Source: VXYL01 sp965243175
GTDB lineage: Bacteria > Pseudomonadota > Gammaproteobacteria > Pseudomonadales > Azotimanducaceae
Assembly: GCA_965243175.1 (NCBI GenBank)
Contig: OZ251532.1
Coordinates: 3,906,001 to 3,970,000, forward strand
Reading direction: 5' to 3'
Length of the DNA stretch: 64,000 nucleotides
In this document: positions 14,336-22,053 of the stretch, in pieces
How positions within the stretch are numbered: position 1 is the stretch's first letter
How the letters are laid out: each line of letters begins with the position of its first letter
Translations under genes and position numbers: made by a program
The notes under the pieces: model-generated
Seen by the model: the letters and a program-made list of their open reading frames with translations, nothing else
Told to the model about the DNA's origin: nothing
Database searches by the model: none

Positions 14336-16043
14336 GGGTGTGCGACAAATCGTAGGTCAGTGGTTGCTCACTGGGTCCGATCTCGGGCGGCGAGTCGAGC
14401 GACGCGGCCGTTGCGGAGGACGGATTGGCGCCCGATGCCGTTCAGAGCGCGCCGTGGCTGAAGCCGCCGTCGTCGGTGGTCGCCGCGCCCGGGCCGTTCT
14501 GGCGCGGAGGTCGGCGGTCGAGGGGGTTGAGCCAAGGCGGGTCTCGTACTCTTGGCGTTTTTGCGAAACGAGCCAGGGGAAGGAGACCCGCCATGGCGAC
14601 AGGGACTGTCGAGGAGTTGGAAGAGGAACGCAAGCGCGAAGAGGGTGAAGGCGCGGGGCTGCGGCGGGAGCTGGTGGCGGCGACGGCGCGTTTGGCGCGG
14701 TTCGAGATGGCGCGCTGCGGGTCCGGTTCGAGGGATGCGGCGCTGCTGGACATGCGGCTGCGCGCGGACATGCAGGAGTTGGCGCGGCAAGGGCTGGAGC
14801 TGGCGTACGGGAAGGACGACGCGGCGCCGTGCGCGTGCCCGGCGTGCGGCGGTCGGACGCGGCTGCTGCGGGTCGACGAGGTGCGCGTGGAGACGGTGCT
14901 GGGGAGCGTGCGGGTGGAGATGGCGCGGCGCGGGTGCCGGGAGTGCGGGCGCAGCGTTCGCCCGCGGGCGCGGCGGCTGGGCGTCGAGGGTTCGATGACG
15001 CCGTCGGCGCGGCGTCTGGCGAGCCTGGCGGGTTCGCAGTGCAGCTACGCGGGGGCGGACGAGTTGCTGCGCGAGCTGTCGGGGCTGAACTTCGGCGCGA
15101 AGCGGGTGGAGCGGACGACGCGGGCGGTGGGCGACGATCTGGAGGCGTGGCGGTCGGAAGGGGGAGGCGACGGCGACGGGGCCTCGCTGGCGCGGGAGGC
15201 GTCGAAGCCGGGGCGGAAGCTGTGCTGCGCGGTGGACGGCACGGGCGTTCCGGCGCTGCCGAGCGAGACCGAGGGGCGTTCCGGCAAGGACGGCGGACGG
15301 GCTGGCACGCGCGAGGCGAAGGTGGGCGCGCTGTGGGTGTCCGAGACGGACGCCGAGGGCCGCCCGCGCATGGTGGAGGGCGCGGCGGTGCTGTTCGCGG
15401 CGATCGAGAGCGCGGCGGAGACGCCCGGCCGGGAGTCGCCGTTCGAGCGGCGGCTGCTGCGCGAACTGGCGGCGGCGGGCTGCGGGCCGGGCGACGTCGA
15501 CGTGTGCGTCGGCGACGGCGCGGAGTGGATCCGGCGGGTGTTCGACGACTGGTTCCCGGACGCCGAGAGGATCGTCGACTACTACCACGCGGCGGAGTAC
15601 CTGTGGGCGGCGGCGCGCGCCCGCCACGGCGACGGCGACCTCGCCGAGGCGTGGGCGAAGAAGCTGTGCGCGATGCTCAAGGCGGGCCGCGTCGACGACG
15701 CCCTGGACGACCTGCGCAAGCGCGGCGGCGAAGCCGAGGAGTGCCGCCGCGCGGTCGCGTACCTCGGCGCCCGGCGCGACCGCATGCGCTACGACGAATA
15801 CCTCGCCAGCGGCCTGCCGATCGGTTCCGGCGTCATCGAGGCGGGCTGCAAGAACGTCGTCGGCCAGCGCGCGAAAGGCCCCGGAATGCGCTGGACCGTG
15901 GCCGGCGCCAACCCCGTCCTCTGGCTCCGCTGCGCGCGCATCGGAGGCCAGCTCGACGACTACTGGAACGACCGCGTCGCCGCACTCGCCGCTTGAGAAT
16001 GGACTTGGTGAGCAACCACTGACCTACGATCTGTCGCACACCC
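14336..16043 (+). mobile_element. Complete ISKra4-family insertion sequence, copy 2
   Basis: The element is 1708 bp, with 35-bp terminal inverted repeats (14336-14370 and 16009-16043, one mismatch, starting GGGTGTGCGAC) and a 9-bp target duplication (ACCCCGTGA). It carries one transposase gene on the plus strand. It sits in the gap between the leftward and rightward halves of the glycan locus, inside the right flank of a MITE-like element. A second copy in the same orientation ends at 1137, so recombination between them could delete about 14.9 kb. Confidence 0.95.
14593..15996 (+). CDS. ISKra4-family transposase
   Basis: The 467-residue transposase has an N-terminal charged helical region and a four-Cys zinc-finger-like segment (CACPACGG...CRECG, about residues 76-117). 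DDE-type catalytic regions are CAVDGTGVP and VCVGDGAEW, and the terminal motif is GSGVIEAGCKNVVGQRAKG. The ATG at 14593 is chosen because AGGAG lies 8 nt upstream. An open frame continues to 14425 but its N-terminal 56 residues are Arg/Pro-rich and lack a ribosome-binding site. The gene is intact, fills the element, and is predicted to be functional. Confidence 0.92.
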   Translation: MATGTVEELEEERKREEGEGAGLRRELVAATARLARFEMARCGSGSRDAALLDMRLRADMQELARQGLELAYGKDDAAPCACPACGGRTRLLRVDEVRVETVLGSVRVEMARRGCRECGRSVRPRARRLGVEGSMTPSARRLASLAGSQCSYAGADELLRELSGLNFGAKRVERTTRAVGDDLEAWRSEGGGDGDGASLAREASKPGRKLCCAVDGTGVPALPSETEGRSGKDGGRAGTREAKVGALWVSETDAEGRPRMVEGAAVLFAAIESAAETPGRESPFERRLLRELAAAGCGPGDVDVCVGDGAEWIRRVFDDWFPDAERIVDYYHAAEYLWAAARARHGDGDLAEAWAKKLCAMLKAGRVDDALDDLRKRGGEAEECRRAVAYLGARRDRMRYDEYLASGLPIGSGVIEAGCKNVVGQRAKGPGMRWTVAGANPVLWLRCARIGGQLDDYWNDRVAALAA

Positions 16044-16052
16044 ACCCCGTGA
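16044..16052. repeat. Target-site duplication of IS copy 2 (right)
   Basis: ACCCCGTGA directly follows the right inverted repeat and is identical to 14327-14335. Confidence 0.9.
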
Positions 16053-16097
16053 TTCGCCATTGCGCCCGCCGCACCTGTTGAGCGAGACTGTCGGCCC

Positions 16098-16244
16098 ATG
16101 GCGAAGGCGACGGACGACCAGACTGCGGCGGTGGGCGTCGAGGCGCAGGTTGACGCTTGGGCGCGGGCACCGGAAGCGGTCGGCGTTCGCCCGAGGCTCG
16201 CGGACGACTACCGCCAGACACCCGCGAACGCGGCCCGCACTTGA
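16098..16244 (+). CDS. Small hypothetical ORF, 48 residues
   Basis: The open frame begins MAKATDDQTAAVGVEAQVDA and ends at a TGA that overlaps a TTG start of the membrane protein gene (TTGA). The same overlap form joins the next two genes, which is why I list it. No domain is recognisable and the composition is Ala/Asp/Arg-rich and soluble. It could be a small coupled cistron or simply the upstream part of the leader. It lies 55 bp after the IS right end. Confidence 0.3.
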   Translation: MAKATDDQTAAVGVEAQVDAWARAPEAVGVRPRLADDYRQTPANAART

Positions 16245-17791
16245 CCACGGTCGCCCAATCGGAACGCAGCACCTTTGGCCGGGCCGCCCTGCTGGTGCTG
16301 CCGGCGTTGTTCGTCGCCGTTTCCGCCACTCTGGTGCTGGGAGACTACCAAGCCCTCGGCGGGGACTTCGCGCAGTACCTCATGCACGCGCGAAACTTGC
16401 TCCTCGGCCGTCCGTACAGCGACCTGTTGGAGCACTACCCTTCCGTTCTGCCCGGCTATCCTGCGCTCTTGACGGTTCCGATGTGGCTGTTCGGCGCCGA
16501 CTTCCACTGGTACGGGCTGCTGAACAGTCTCATGTGGGCTGGCTATTGCGTACTTGCGCTGCGCTACTTTTCGCCCAGGCTCGGAACAGCCGCGGCCGCA
16601 TGGGCCTTCATGGGCGTGGTCGTATTCGCGCAGTTCGTGACGCATTTCCAGCAGCACGTGCAGCCGAACATCCTGTACGCCCTCGCGGCCATGGCCGCCC
16701 TTTGCGTCTTGCGACACGTCGAGACGAACAGCCCGAACAAGCCGTGGCAGCTGTTTCTTCTGGGCGTGGTGCTCTTCCTGCCAGCGCTTGTTCGCAAAGA
16801 GGCTCTGGCGTTGTTTGGCGTAGTCGGCTTCTGCTTCGCAATGCGCCGCCGATGGGCTTGGGCAACCGTCGCTGCGGTCGCGTTCGCCGGTCTCGCGCTC
16901 TTCGACGCAGTTGGTAGCGTCCCATTGGACCAGGAGGCCACGTTCGGAGAACTGAAAGATCGCTATCTCGCCAGCGGCCAGCAGCGCAAGTCGCCGTTGG
17001 CGAGGGAAGGCTTGCTGCCGGCCTTCAGCTACGCCATGGCGACCTACGTTGTCGAGCTCGTCCACTTCGTCGTGCCGAATGAAGTTACGGCATCGGGGCC
17101 TGTGTTCACCGTGCCGTTCTCCGATCGGGCGAGCGTCGACATCCCGCTCCTCGTCCTGCCAATCGTCGCGCTATTCCTCCGGGGATTCTGCCGCGGCGGC
17201 CTGCTCCACGCCGACAAGCTGTTCGTCGCGGCGCATCTGTTGGTGATCACGGGCTATTTCGTGCTGATCATCGGCAAAGGAACCGTGCCGGGGCGTTACG
17301 CGCTGCCGCTTCTGGCGCCGTTCTGGTTCTACGTGATCACGGCTCTTCAAGACGCCGTGAATCGCATCAGCCCGGCACTGTCATGGGCCGTCGCCAGTGC
17401 CGTTGTGGCCGGGGCGGTCTGGGCTTCGGTGGACAAGTGGTCCGAGCCTCGGCGCGTCAGCGATGCGGCCTCGGCACCGATGCGCGAAGTCGTAGAGTGG
17501 ATGGCCGAGAACCACGACGGCGGCGAAATCGGCTACGTCAAGCCACGAGTGCTGACGCTTCTGTTGGACGAGGCAGGTCGCAGAACCACCGTCTCCGGTC
17601 TGCGCACCCAAAAGCAGGCCAAACGCCTGCTGTCGTCCGGAGGGACTTTGGTGACCAGAAACATGGCAGCGTACGGCCAGCCAGCCGTGCAGTCGTCTGC
17701 TGAAGCCGCCGGAGCGGATCTCCTCATGGAGAATCTCCGCTTCAAGGTCTACCGTGCCGCGCCAGGAGCACTGAACGAGGCTGTACGTTGA
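16241..17791 (+). CDS. Multi-pass membrane protein, probable GT-C-type glycosyltransferase
   Basis: The 516-residue protein (TTG start) is dominated by about ten hydrophobic segments. It has an early Asp in the first extramembrane loop (LGGDFAQYLMHARNLL), as in GT-C enzymes that use lipid-linked sugars, and a soluble C-terminal domain of about 110 residues. It resembles ArnT/PMT-like or O-antigen-modifying membrane proteins in layout, but I see no decisive family motif. The TTG start at 16241 is preferred over ATG at 16157 because the intervening Arg/Gly-rich stretch is not membrane-protein-like. The next gene starts within its stop (TTGA). It probably transfers a sugar onto the surface glycan. 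Confidence 0.6.
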   Translation: MTTVAQSERSTFGRAALLVLPALFVAVSATLVLGDYQALGGDFAQYLMHARNLLLGRPYSDLLEHYPSVLPGYPALLTVPMWLFGADFHWYGLLNSLMWAGYCVLALRYFSPRLGTAAAAWAFMGVVVFAQFVTHFQQHVQPNILYALAAMAALCVLRHVETNSPNKPWQLFLLGVVLFLPALVRKEALALFGVVGFCFAMRRRWAWATVAAVAFAGLALFDAVGSVPLDQEATFGELKDRYLASGQQRKSPLAREGLLPAFSYAMATYVVELVHFVVPNEVTASGPVFTVPFSDRASVDIPLLVLPIVALFLRGFCRGGLLHADKLFVAAHLLVITGYFVLIIGKGTVPGRYALPLLAPFWFYVITALQDAVNRISPALSWAVASAVVAGAVWASVDKWSEPRRVSDAASAPMREVVEWMAENHDGGEIGYVKPRVLTLLLDEAGRRTTVSGLRTQKQAKRLLSSGGTLVTRNMAAYGQPAVQSSAEAAGADLLMENLRFKVYRAAPGALNEAVR

Positions 17792-18786
17792 GAGTTGCCG
17801 TCGTCATCCCCGCCTTCCAGGTCCGGGAGTTCGTTCTGGACGTGCTGAGCCGCATCGACGACTCCGTGTCCCTCATCGTCGTCGTGGACGACTGCTGCCC
17901 CGAGAAGACCGGCGAGCATGTACTCCAGCACACGAAAGCCGACGACAGGGTGATCGTCATCAGGAACGGGCGGAACATGGGTGTCGGTGGCGCGACCTTG
18001 GCGGGCTTTCGTCGCGCTTTGGACGAAGGCGCGGAAATCATCGTCAAGATCGACGGAGACGGCCAGCACCGCCCGGAGTGGATTCCCCAGTTCACTGGCC
18101 CGGTGTCGAACGGCGAGGCGGACGTGGCGAAGGGCAATCGGTTCTACGATGTCGGCGATGTCGTCGCCATGCCCAAGGGAAGGCTGCTCGCGAATCTGGC
18201 GTTGTCCTTCCTGGCCAAGCTGTCCACGGGCTATTGGGACGTCTTCGACCCGGCCAACGGGCTCTTCGCCGTCCATCGCAAGGTTGCATCCAGGCTGCCG
18301 ATGGCGCGCATAGCGAAACGGTACTTCTTCGAGACCGACCTGCTCTTCCACCTCAACCTGTTGCAGGCGAAGGTGCTGGAAGTGCCGATGGAAGCGATCT
18401 ACGGCCAGGAACCGAGTGGCGTCCGGCCTTGGCGCGAGGCGCTTCCCTTCTTGGCGCGCTGTCTGCGGAACGCATTCTGGCGAGTGCTCTACAGCTACTA
18501 TCTGAGGGGCTTCAGCGTAGCGTCTCTGATGCTGGTGACGGGACTGGCGCTCATTGGCTTCGGCACCGGCTACGGCATCGCCAACTGGGGAGGGCCTGCG
18601 ACTCCAGGCACCGTGATGGTCGCAGGGCTGCCTTTCTTGGTCGGCTCGCAGATGCTGATCGCGTTTCTGACGCACGACATGTCGCGGCAGCCCGAGCAGG
18701 CCATCCACCCGCGGCTCTTCGGCGATGGCGGCAAGCGACACGCCGCTGACGGTTCGTCCGAGTTGCCCCGACGGGCGGAACCTTGA
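17788..18786 (+). CDS. GT2 glycosyltransferase, dolichyl-phosphate-mannose synthase-like
   Basis: The 332-residue protein begins RVAVVIPAFQVREFVLDVL with VVVDDCCPEKTG, and DGDGQHRPEW supplies the GT2 DxD region (about residues 89-98). A C-terminal hydrophobic pair of segments (about 240-295) follows, as in membrane-anchored polyprenyl-phosphate glycosyltransferases. Such enzymes make polyprenyl-phosphate sugars used by GT-C proteins, and the gene directly before it is GT-C-like, so the two may act in sequence. The start is TTG overlapping the preceding stop. The C-terminal 30 residues are polar. Confidence 0.85.
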   Translation: MRVAVVIPAFQVREFVLDVLSRIDDSVSLIVVVDDCCPEKTGEHVLQHTKADDRVIVIRNGRNMGVGGATLAGFRRALDEGAEIIVKIDGDGQHRPEWIPQFTGPVSNGEADVAKGNRFYDVGDVVAMPKGRLLANLALSFLAKLSTGYWDVFDPANGLFAVHRKVASRLPMARIAKRYFFETDLLFHLNLLQAKVLEVPMEAIYGQEPSGVRPWREALPFLARCLRNAFWRVLYSYYLRGFSVASLMLVTGLALIGFGTGYGIANWGGPATPGTVMVAGLPFLVGSQMLIAFLTHDMSRQPEQAIHPRLFGDGGKRHAADGSSELPRRAEP

Positions 18787-18803
18787 ACCATCGGCACCCG
18801 CGA

Positions 18804-19388
18804 CTAGCCGATGCTTGGGCGGTGGCGTCTACGGCGCCAGACGCGGAACAGATGCTCGCCGCCGAACAGCAGACCCATCAACACGTAGCTGACGAAGCCG
18901 TTGTAGATGGCCCAGACGCCGGTGGAAGTCCACGCCGTCGTGTACGCCGCGACGCTGCCGTTGCCGATGAAGAACGCGATCCAGACAGCGGTCACGCGGC
19001 GCATGTACGCCTTCGTGCGTTCGTCGATCTGCTCGTTGGGGGCCCAGAGCGGCGCGAAACGCTCGGCGGCGGAGGGCGGGTGCGCCAAGGTCCACAGCCC
19101 GTATGCCGCGGCAGCCATGCTCACGCACACCGGATAGAGCTTGACCACCGCGAAGCGCGTGCCCACCCACCAGGCGACCGCGCAGAAGGCGGCCAGGCCG
19201 AGCAGCGCCAGCAGACTTCCCCGATCCAGCTTTCCGGCGACCGCAAGGCGCAAGCCGCCTAGAACGCCGAGCAGCGCAACGACCATGCCAGGGTGGCTCT
19301 CGATGTAGGCGTACACCAGGAATGGGTAGCTCAGCGTGGCCAATCCGACCGCCAGCTTGGACATTCGCGCCGGTGCCATGGTCGGCAT
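18804..19388 (-). CDS. COG4648-like integral membrane protein
   Basis: The 194-residue protein has about five hydrophobic segments. It ends with the stretch ERFAPLWAPNEQIDERTKAY, then RVTAVWIAFFIGNG and FVSYVLMGLLFGGE, which I recognise from the COG4648 family found near acyltransferase and xanthomonadin/aryl-polyene genes. A biochemical role is not established. It is convergent with the GT2 gene, 17 bp apart. No aryl-polyene genes are visible nearby, so the context gives no function. An ATG three codons in is an alternative start. Confidence 0.65.
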   Translation of the reverse strand: MPTMAPARMSKLAVGLATLSYPFLVYAYIESHPGMVVALLGVLGGLRLAVAGKLDRGSLLALLGLAAFCAVAWWVGTRFAVVKLYPVCVSMAAAAYGLWTLAHPPSAAERFAPLWAPNEQIDERTKAYMRRVTAVWIAFFIGNGSVAAYTTAWTSTGVWAIYNGFVSYVLMGLLFGGEHLFRVWRRRRHRPSIG

Positions 19389-19421
19389 TGTATATACTGG
19401 CAGGGATTCGAGCGGCGGGAG

Positions 19422-20006
19422 ATGCTTGTGACCTACGCCTTTTCGCGCTTGCGGGCCACGCAGCGGGACTTCCGGGGGGTCTACGACCGGCTCCGCGAAG
19501 ACGCGAGCTTGGCGCCGGCGTCGGTCTGGGGCTGTTTTCACGGCCTGTTCGGGGTCGGCTCGAACGAGTTGATCGTCGTCACCTACGGCGAGGTGGGGCA
19601 TGTGGACGAGGCCATCGGCTCGCTTCCCGACGTGGCGCATGTGGACACGCTGCTGCTCGAACCGACGGTGCGCCCCACCGAGGACGCGCCGCGCAGCCGC
19701 GAGGGGCTGTACGTGTTCCGCTTCTTCGACGTGCTGCACAAGGACGTGGACGAAATCGCCAGCCTCTCCTTCGAGGCGTGGCGGGATTTCGAGAACAGCG
19801 GCGACTACGACGCCATCCCGCAAGCGCTCTTCCGGCAGCAGGACGTAAGCGCGGAAGCGGGCAGGATGCTGCTGTGTACCTGGTACGACGGGCTGAACTC
19901 GTGGCAAGCGTCGCGCACGCCGCCGGGGAACGCTGGCGAGCGCTTTCGCCGCCGCCACACGCTGACGCGAGGCACCATCGCCTACGCCACGCGGCTGCTC
20001 GTCTGA
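19422..20006 (+). CDS. Hypothetical protein, possible dimeric alpha-beta-barrel (NIPSNAP-like)
   Basis: The 194-residue soluble protein contains GLYVFRFFDVLHKDVDEIAS then SFEAWRDFENS, reminiscent of NIPSNAP/dimeric alpha-beta-barrel proteins in which an aromatic-rich strand is followed by a helix. I cannot assign a function. The ATG at 19422 has GGGAG just upstream, and TATATACT near 19390 could be a -10 element shared with the divergent membrane protein gene. The stop overlaps the start of the next gene (TGATG), so the pair is probably co-translated. Confidence 0.6.
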   Translation: MLVTYAFSRLRATQRDFRGVYDRLREDASLAPASVWGCFHGLFGVGSNELIVVTYGEVGHVDEAIGSLPDVAHVDTLLLEPTVRPTEDAPRSREGLYVFRFFDVLHKDVDEIASLSFEAWRDFENSGDYDAIPQALFRQQDVSAEAGRMLLCTWYDGLNSWQASRTPPGNAGERFRRRHTLTRGTIAYATRLLV

Positions 20007-20431
20007 TGCGCGCGGCGAGAACGCCCACGCAGGACGAAGAGCAGGTGGCGCTGTTCGCCAACGACGCCTTCTATCTGGCGTTCGCGCAGAAGGACGCGAA
20101 GGCGATGGAGCGCTTGTGGGCGAGCGACCATCCCACCGTGTGCATCCATCCCGGCTGGCCAGCGATCACCGAGCGCGACGCCATCCTGCGCAGCTGGCGG
20201 CGCATCCTGGGCAATCCGGAGCAGCCGGGCATCGACTTCTACAACGTCGTCGCGCACACCGTCGGCAACGTGGTGATGGTCACCTGCTACGAAGAACTGG
20301 CCAGTTCCATCTGCGTGGCCACGAACGGCTTTCTCATGGAAGGCGGCACCATGCGGCTCTTCCACCATCAGTCCGCGCCCTGCGCCAGCCCGCCGCCACC
20401 GAGCGGGCCGCGAGTGGGCGCGGGTTCCTAG
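20006..20431 (+). CDS. SnoaL/NTF2-like (DUF4440-type) protein
   Basis: The 141-residue protein has the pattern FYLAFAQKDAKAMERLWA, then HPGWPAITERDAILRSW, typical of small NTF2-like folds of the SnoaL_3/DUF4440 kind. These often bind or isomerise small molecules, and many have no known substrate. It is coupled to the upstream hypothetical gene by a TGATG overlap. The C-terminal 20 residues (Pro/Gly-rich) look disordered. Function remains open. Confidence 0.7.
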   Translation: MRAARTPTQDEEQVALFANDAFYLAFAQKDAKAMERLWASDHPTVCIHPGWPAITERDAILRSWRRILGNPEQPGIDFYNVVAHTVGNVVMVTCYEELASSICVATNGFLMEGGTMRLFHHQSAPCASPPPPSGPRVGAGS

Positions 20432-20438
20432 AGCGAAA

Positions 20439-20466
20439 CCGCCCGGCCGACTGTCGGCGCGGGCGG
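20439..20466. terminator. GC-rich hairpin between convergent genes
   Basis: CCGCCCGGCCGAC and GTCGGCGCGGGCGG form a long stem with a one-base loop and one bulge. It lies between the convergent SnoaL-like and acyl-CoA dehydrogenase genes. There is no U-tract, so intrinsic termination may be weak. Confidence 0.4.
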
Positions 20467-20494
20467 GCTTGCGGCGGGGCCTACGGCCCGGAGC

Positions 20495-21640
20495 TCAGTA
20501 GCCTTCCAGTTCGCCGTAGCGGTTGCGGTGGAAGTGGACGTCGCCGAAGGTCTGCTCGGTGACCGCGGCGCGCTTGATGAAGAAGCCGATGTCGAACTCG
20601 TCGGTCATGCCGATGCCGCCGTGCATCTGGATGCCTTCGCGGGAGACGGTGTGGAAGGTCTCGCCCACCTTCGCCTTGGCCAGGCTCGCGAGCTTGGCGA
20701 TCTCCGCCGGATCGCGGGCTTCGTCGAGGGCGGTCAAGGCTTCCAGAACGCAGGACTTCGAGAGTTCGATCTCGCAGAACATGTTGGCGGCGCGATGCTT
20801 CAACGCTTGGAACGAGCCGATCGGCACGCCGAACTGCTCGCGCTCCTTGAGGTACTGCACGGTGCGCTCGAAGCATTCCTCGGTGCCGCCGAGCATTTCG
20901 GCGCAGATGCCGATGCGGGCGATGTCGAGCGCCGGGTCCAGCACGTCCGCGCCTTTGCCTTCCTCGCCGATCAGGGCATCGGCGCCCACCGCGACATTCT
21001 CGAAGTCGATGTTCGCGGCGTTGCGGCTGTCCACCATCCTGGTGCGGGTCACGGCAACGCCGGAGGCGTCCGCGTCCACCAGGAAGAGGGAAATGCCGTC
21101 GCGCTCGCCCGGCGAACCCGACGTGCGGGCGGCGACGATGAGCTTCTGCGCCACATGGCCATCGAGCACGAACTTCTTGGCGCCGGAGATCGCGTAGCCG
21201 TCGCCGCTGCGTTCCGCCCGCGCGGCAACGCCGTAGGGGTCGTGGCGATGGGACTCTTCGAGAGCCAGCGCGAGCAGGAGCTCCCCGCTCGCGACCTTGG
21301 GCAGCAGCGCCGCTTTCTGCGCGTCGCTGCCGCCGAGATTGACGATGGTGCCGCCGATCCACACCGTGGCGAAGAGCGGGCTGGCCGCCAACGTGCGCCC
21401 GGTCTCCTCGGTGACGACGCCCAGCCCCTTGTAGCCGAACGCGAGCCCGCCGTGCTCCTCGGGAAAGGGAATCCCCGCCCAGCCGAGCTCCACCATCTGC
21501 GCCCACGTGCCGCGGTCGAAGCCGTCCGCGCTGTTGTCGTCGCGCAGCTTGCGCAACTGCGCGATCGGCGCGTTGTTGCCGCAGAAGTCCTTGGCGGCGT
21601 CCTTGAGCATGTTCTGCTCGTCGTTGAGAATCATGGGCAT
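20495..21640 (-). CDS. Acyl-CoA dehydrogenase family protein
   Basis: The 381-residue flavoprotein has the standard acyl-CoA dehydrogenase domains: an N-terminal helical part (MLKDAAKDFCGNN), a middle beta domain (LALALEESHRHDPYG, ISGAKKFVLDG), and a C-terminal helical part with REQFGVPIGSFQALKHR and GIQMHGGIGMTDEFDIGFF. It would oxidise an acyl-CoA to the enoyl-CoA with FAD, passing electrons to ETF. The ATG at 21640 gives a usual length. The substrate is not evident. An enoyl-CoA hydratase gene lies divergently 0.4 kb away, suggesting a shared acyl-CoA pathway. Confidence 0.9.
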   Translation of the reverse strand: MPMILNDEQNMLKDAAKDFCGNNAPIAQLRKLRDDNSADGFDRGTWAQMVELGWAGIPFPEEHGGLAFGYKGLGVVTEETGRTLAASPLFATVWIGGTIVNLGGSDAQKAALLPKVASGELLLALALEESHRHDPYGVAARAERSGDGYAISGAKKFVLDGHVAQKLIVAARTSGSPGERDGISLFLVDADASGVAVTRTRMVDSRNAANIDFENVAVGADALIGEEGKGADVLDPALDIARIGICAEMLGGTEECFERTVQYLKEREQFGVPIGSFQALKHRAANMFCEIELSKSCVLEALTALDEARDPAEIAKLASLAKAKVGETFHTVSREGIQMHGGIGMTDEFDIGFFIKRAAVTEQTFGDVHFHRNRYGELEGY

Positions 21641-21767
21641 TGACGGTATTCCCCCGTTGAAGCGCCAGCGTTGATCAGCGAACAGGATGATAGGCGCCAC
21701 GGTCGCGGCCTTTCAAGCGACCGTTCCCATGCCGGGAAGCTAACCCACCAACAGCGAGGCCCAATGC

Positions 21768-21977
21768 ATGCGCACCTACACCGCCATCGTCGAACGCTGC
21801 GCCGAGACCCGCTTGTACGTCGGCCATGTGCCGGGCTTTCCCGGCGCCCGCAGCCAAGGGGCGACGTTGGACGAGCTGAACGCCAACCTTCGGGAAGTCG
21901 TCGCGCTCCTCCTTGAAGACGGCGAACCCGTCCTGGATGGCGAGTACGTCGGCACACAGACCGTCACGGTGGAGTGA
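21768..21977 (+). CDS. HicB-family protein without a HicA partner
   Basis: The 69-residue protein has the HicB fold pattern YTAIVERCAETRLYVGHVPG, then GATLDELNANLREVVALLLED, the degenerate RNase H-like core of HicB antitoxins. No hicA-like reading frame (about 60 residues with a conserved His) is seen on either side, and no C-terminal DNA-binding domain is present. It may be an orphan antitoxin or a HicB-like protein with another role. It sits between divergent acyl-CoA genes. Confidence 0.75.
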   Translation: MRTYTAIVERCAETRLYVGHVPGFPGARSQGATLDELNANLREVVALLLEDGEPVLDGEYVGTQTVTVE

Positions 21978-22053
21978 CATCCGCCGCGACGCTGGTTGGG
22001 CTAGAACGCCAGTTCGGGTAGATTGCGCGAACGAATCCGGGAGGGACGAAACC

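Noticed and set aside
14425..14592. N-terminal extension of the IS transposase
   Set aside because: The extra 56 residues are Arg/Pro/Gly-rich, have no ribosome-binding site, and the ATG at 14593 has AGGAG at the right distance.
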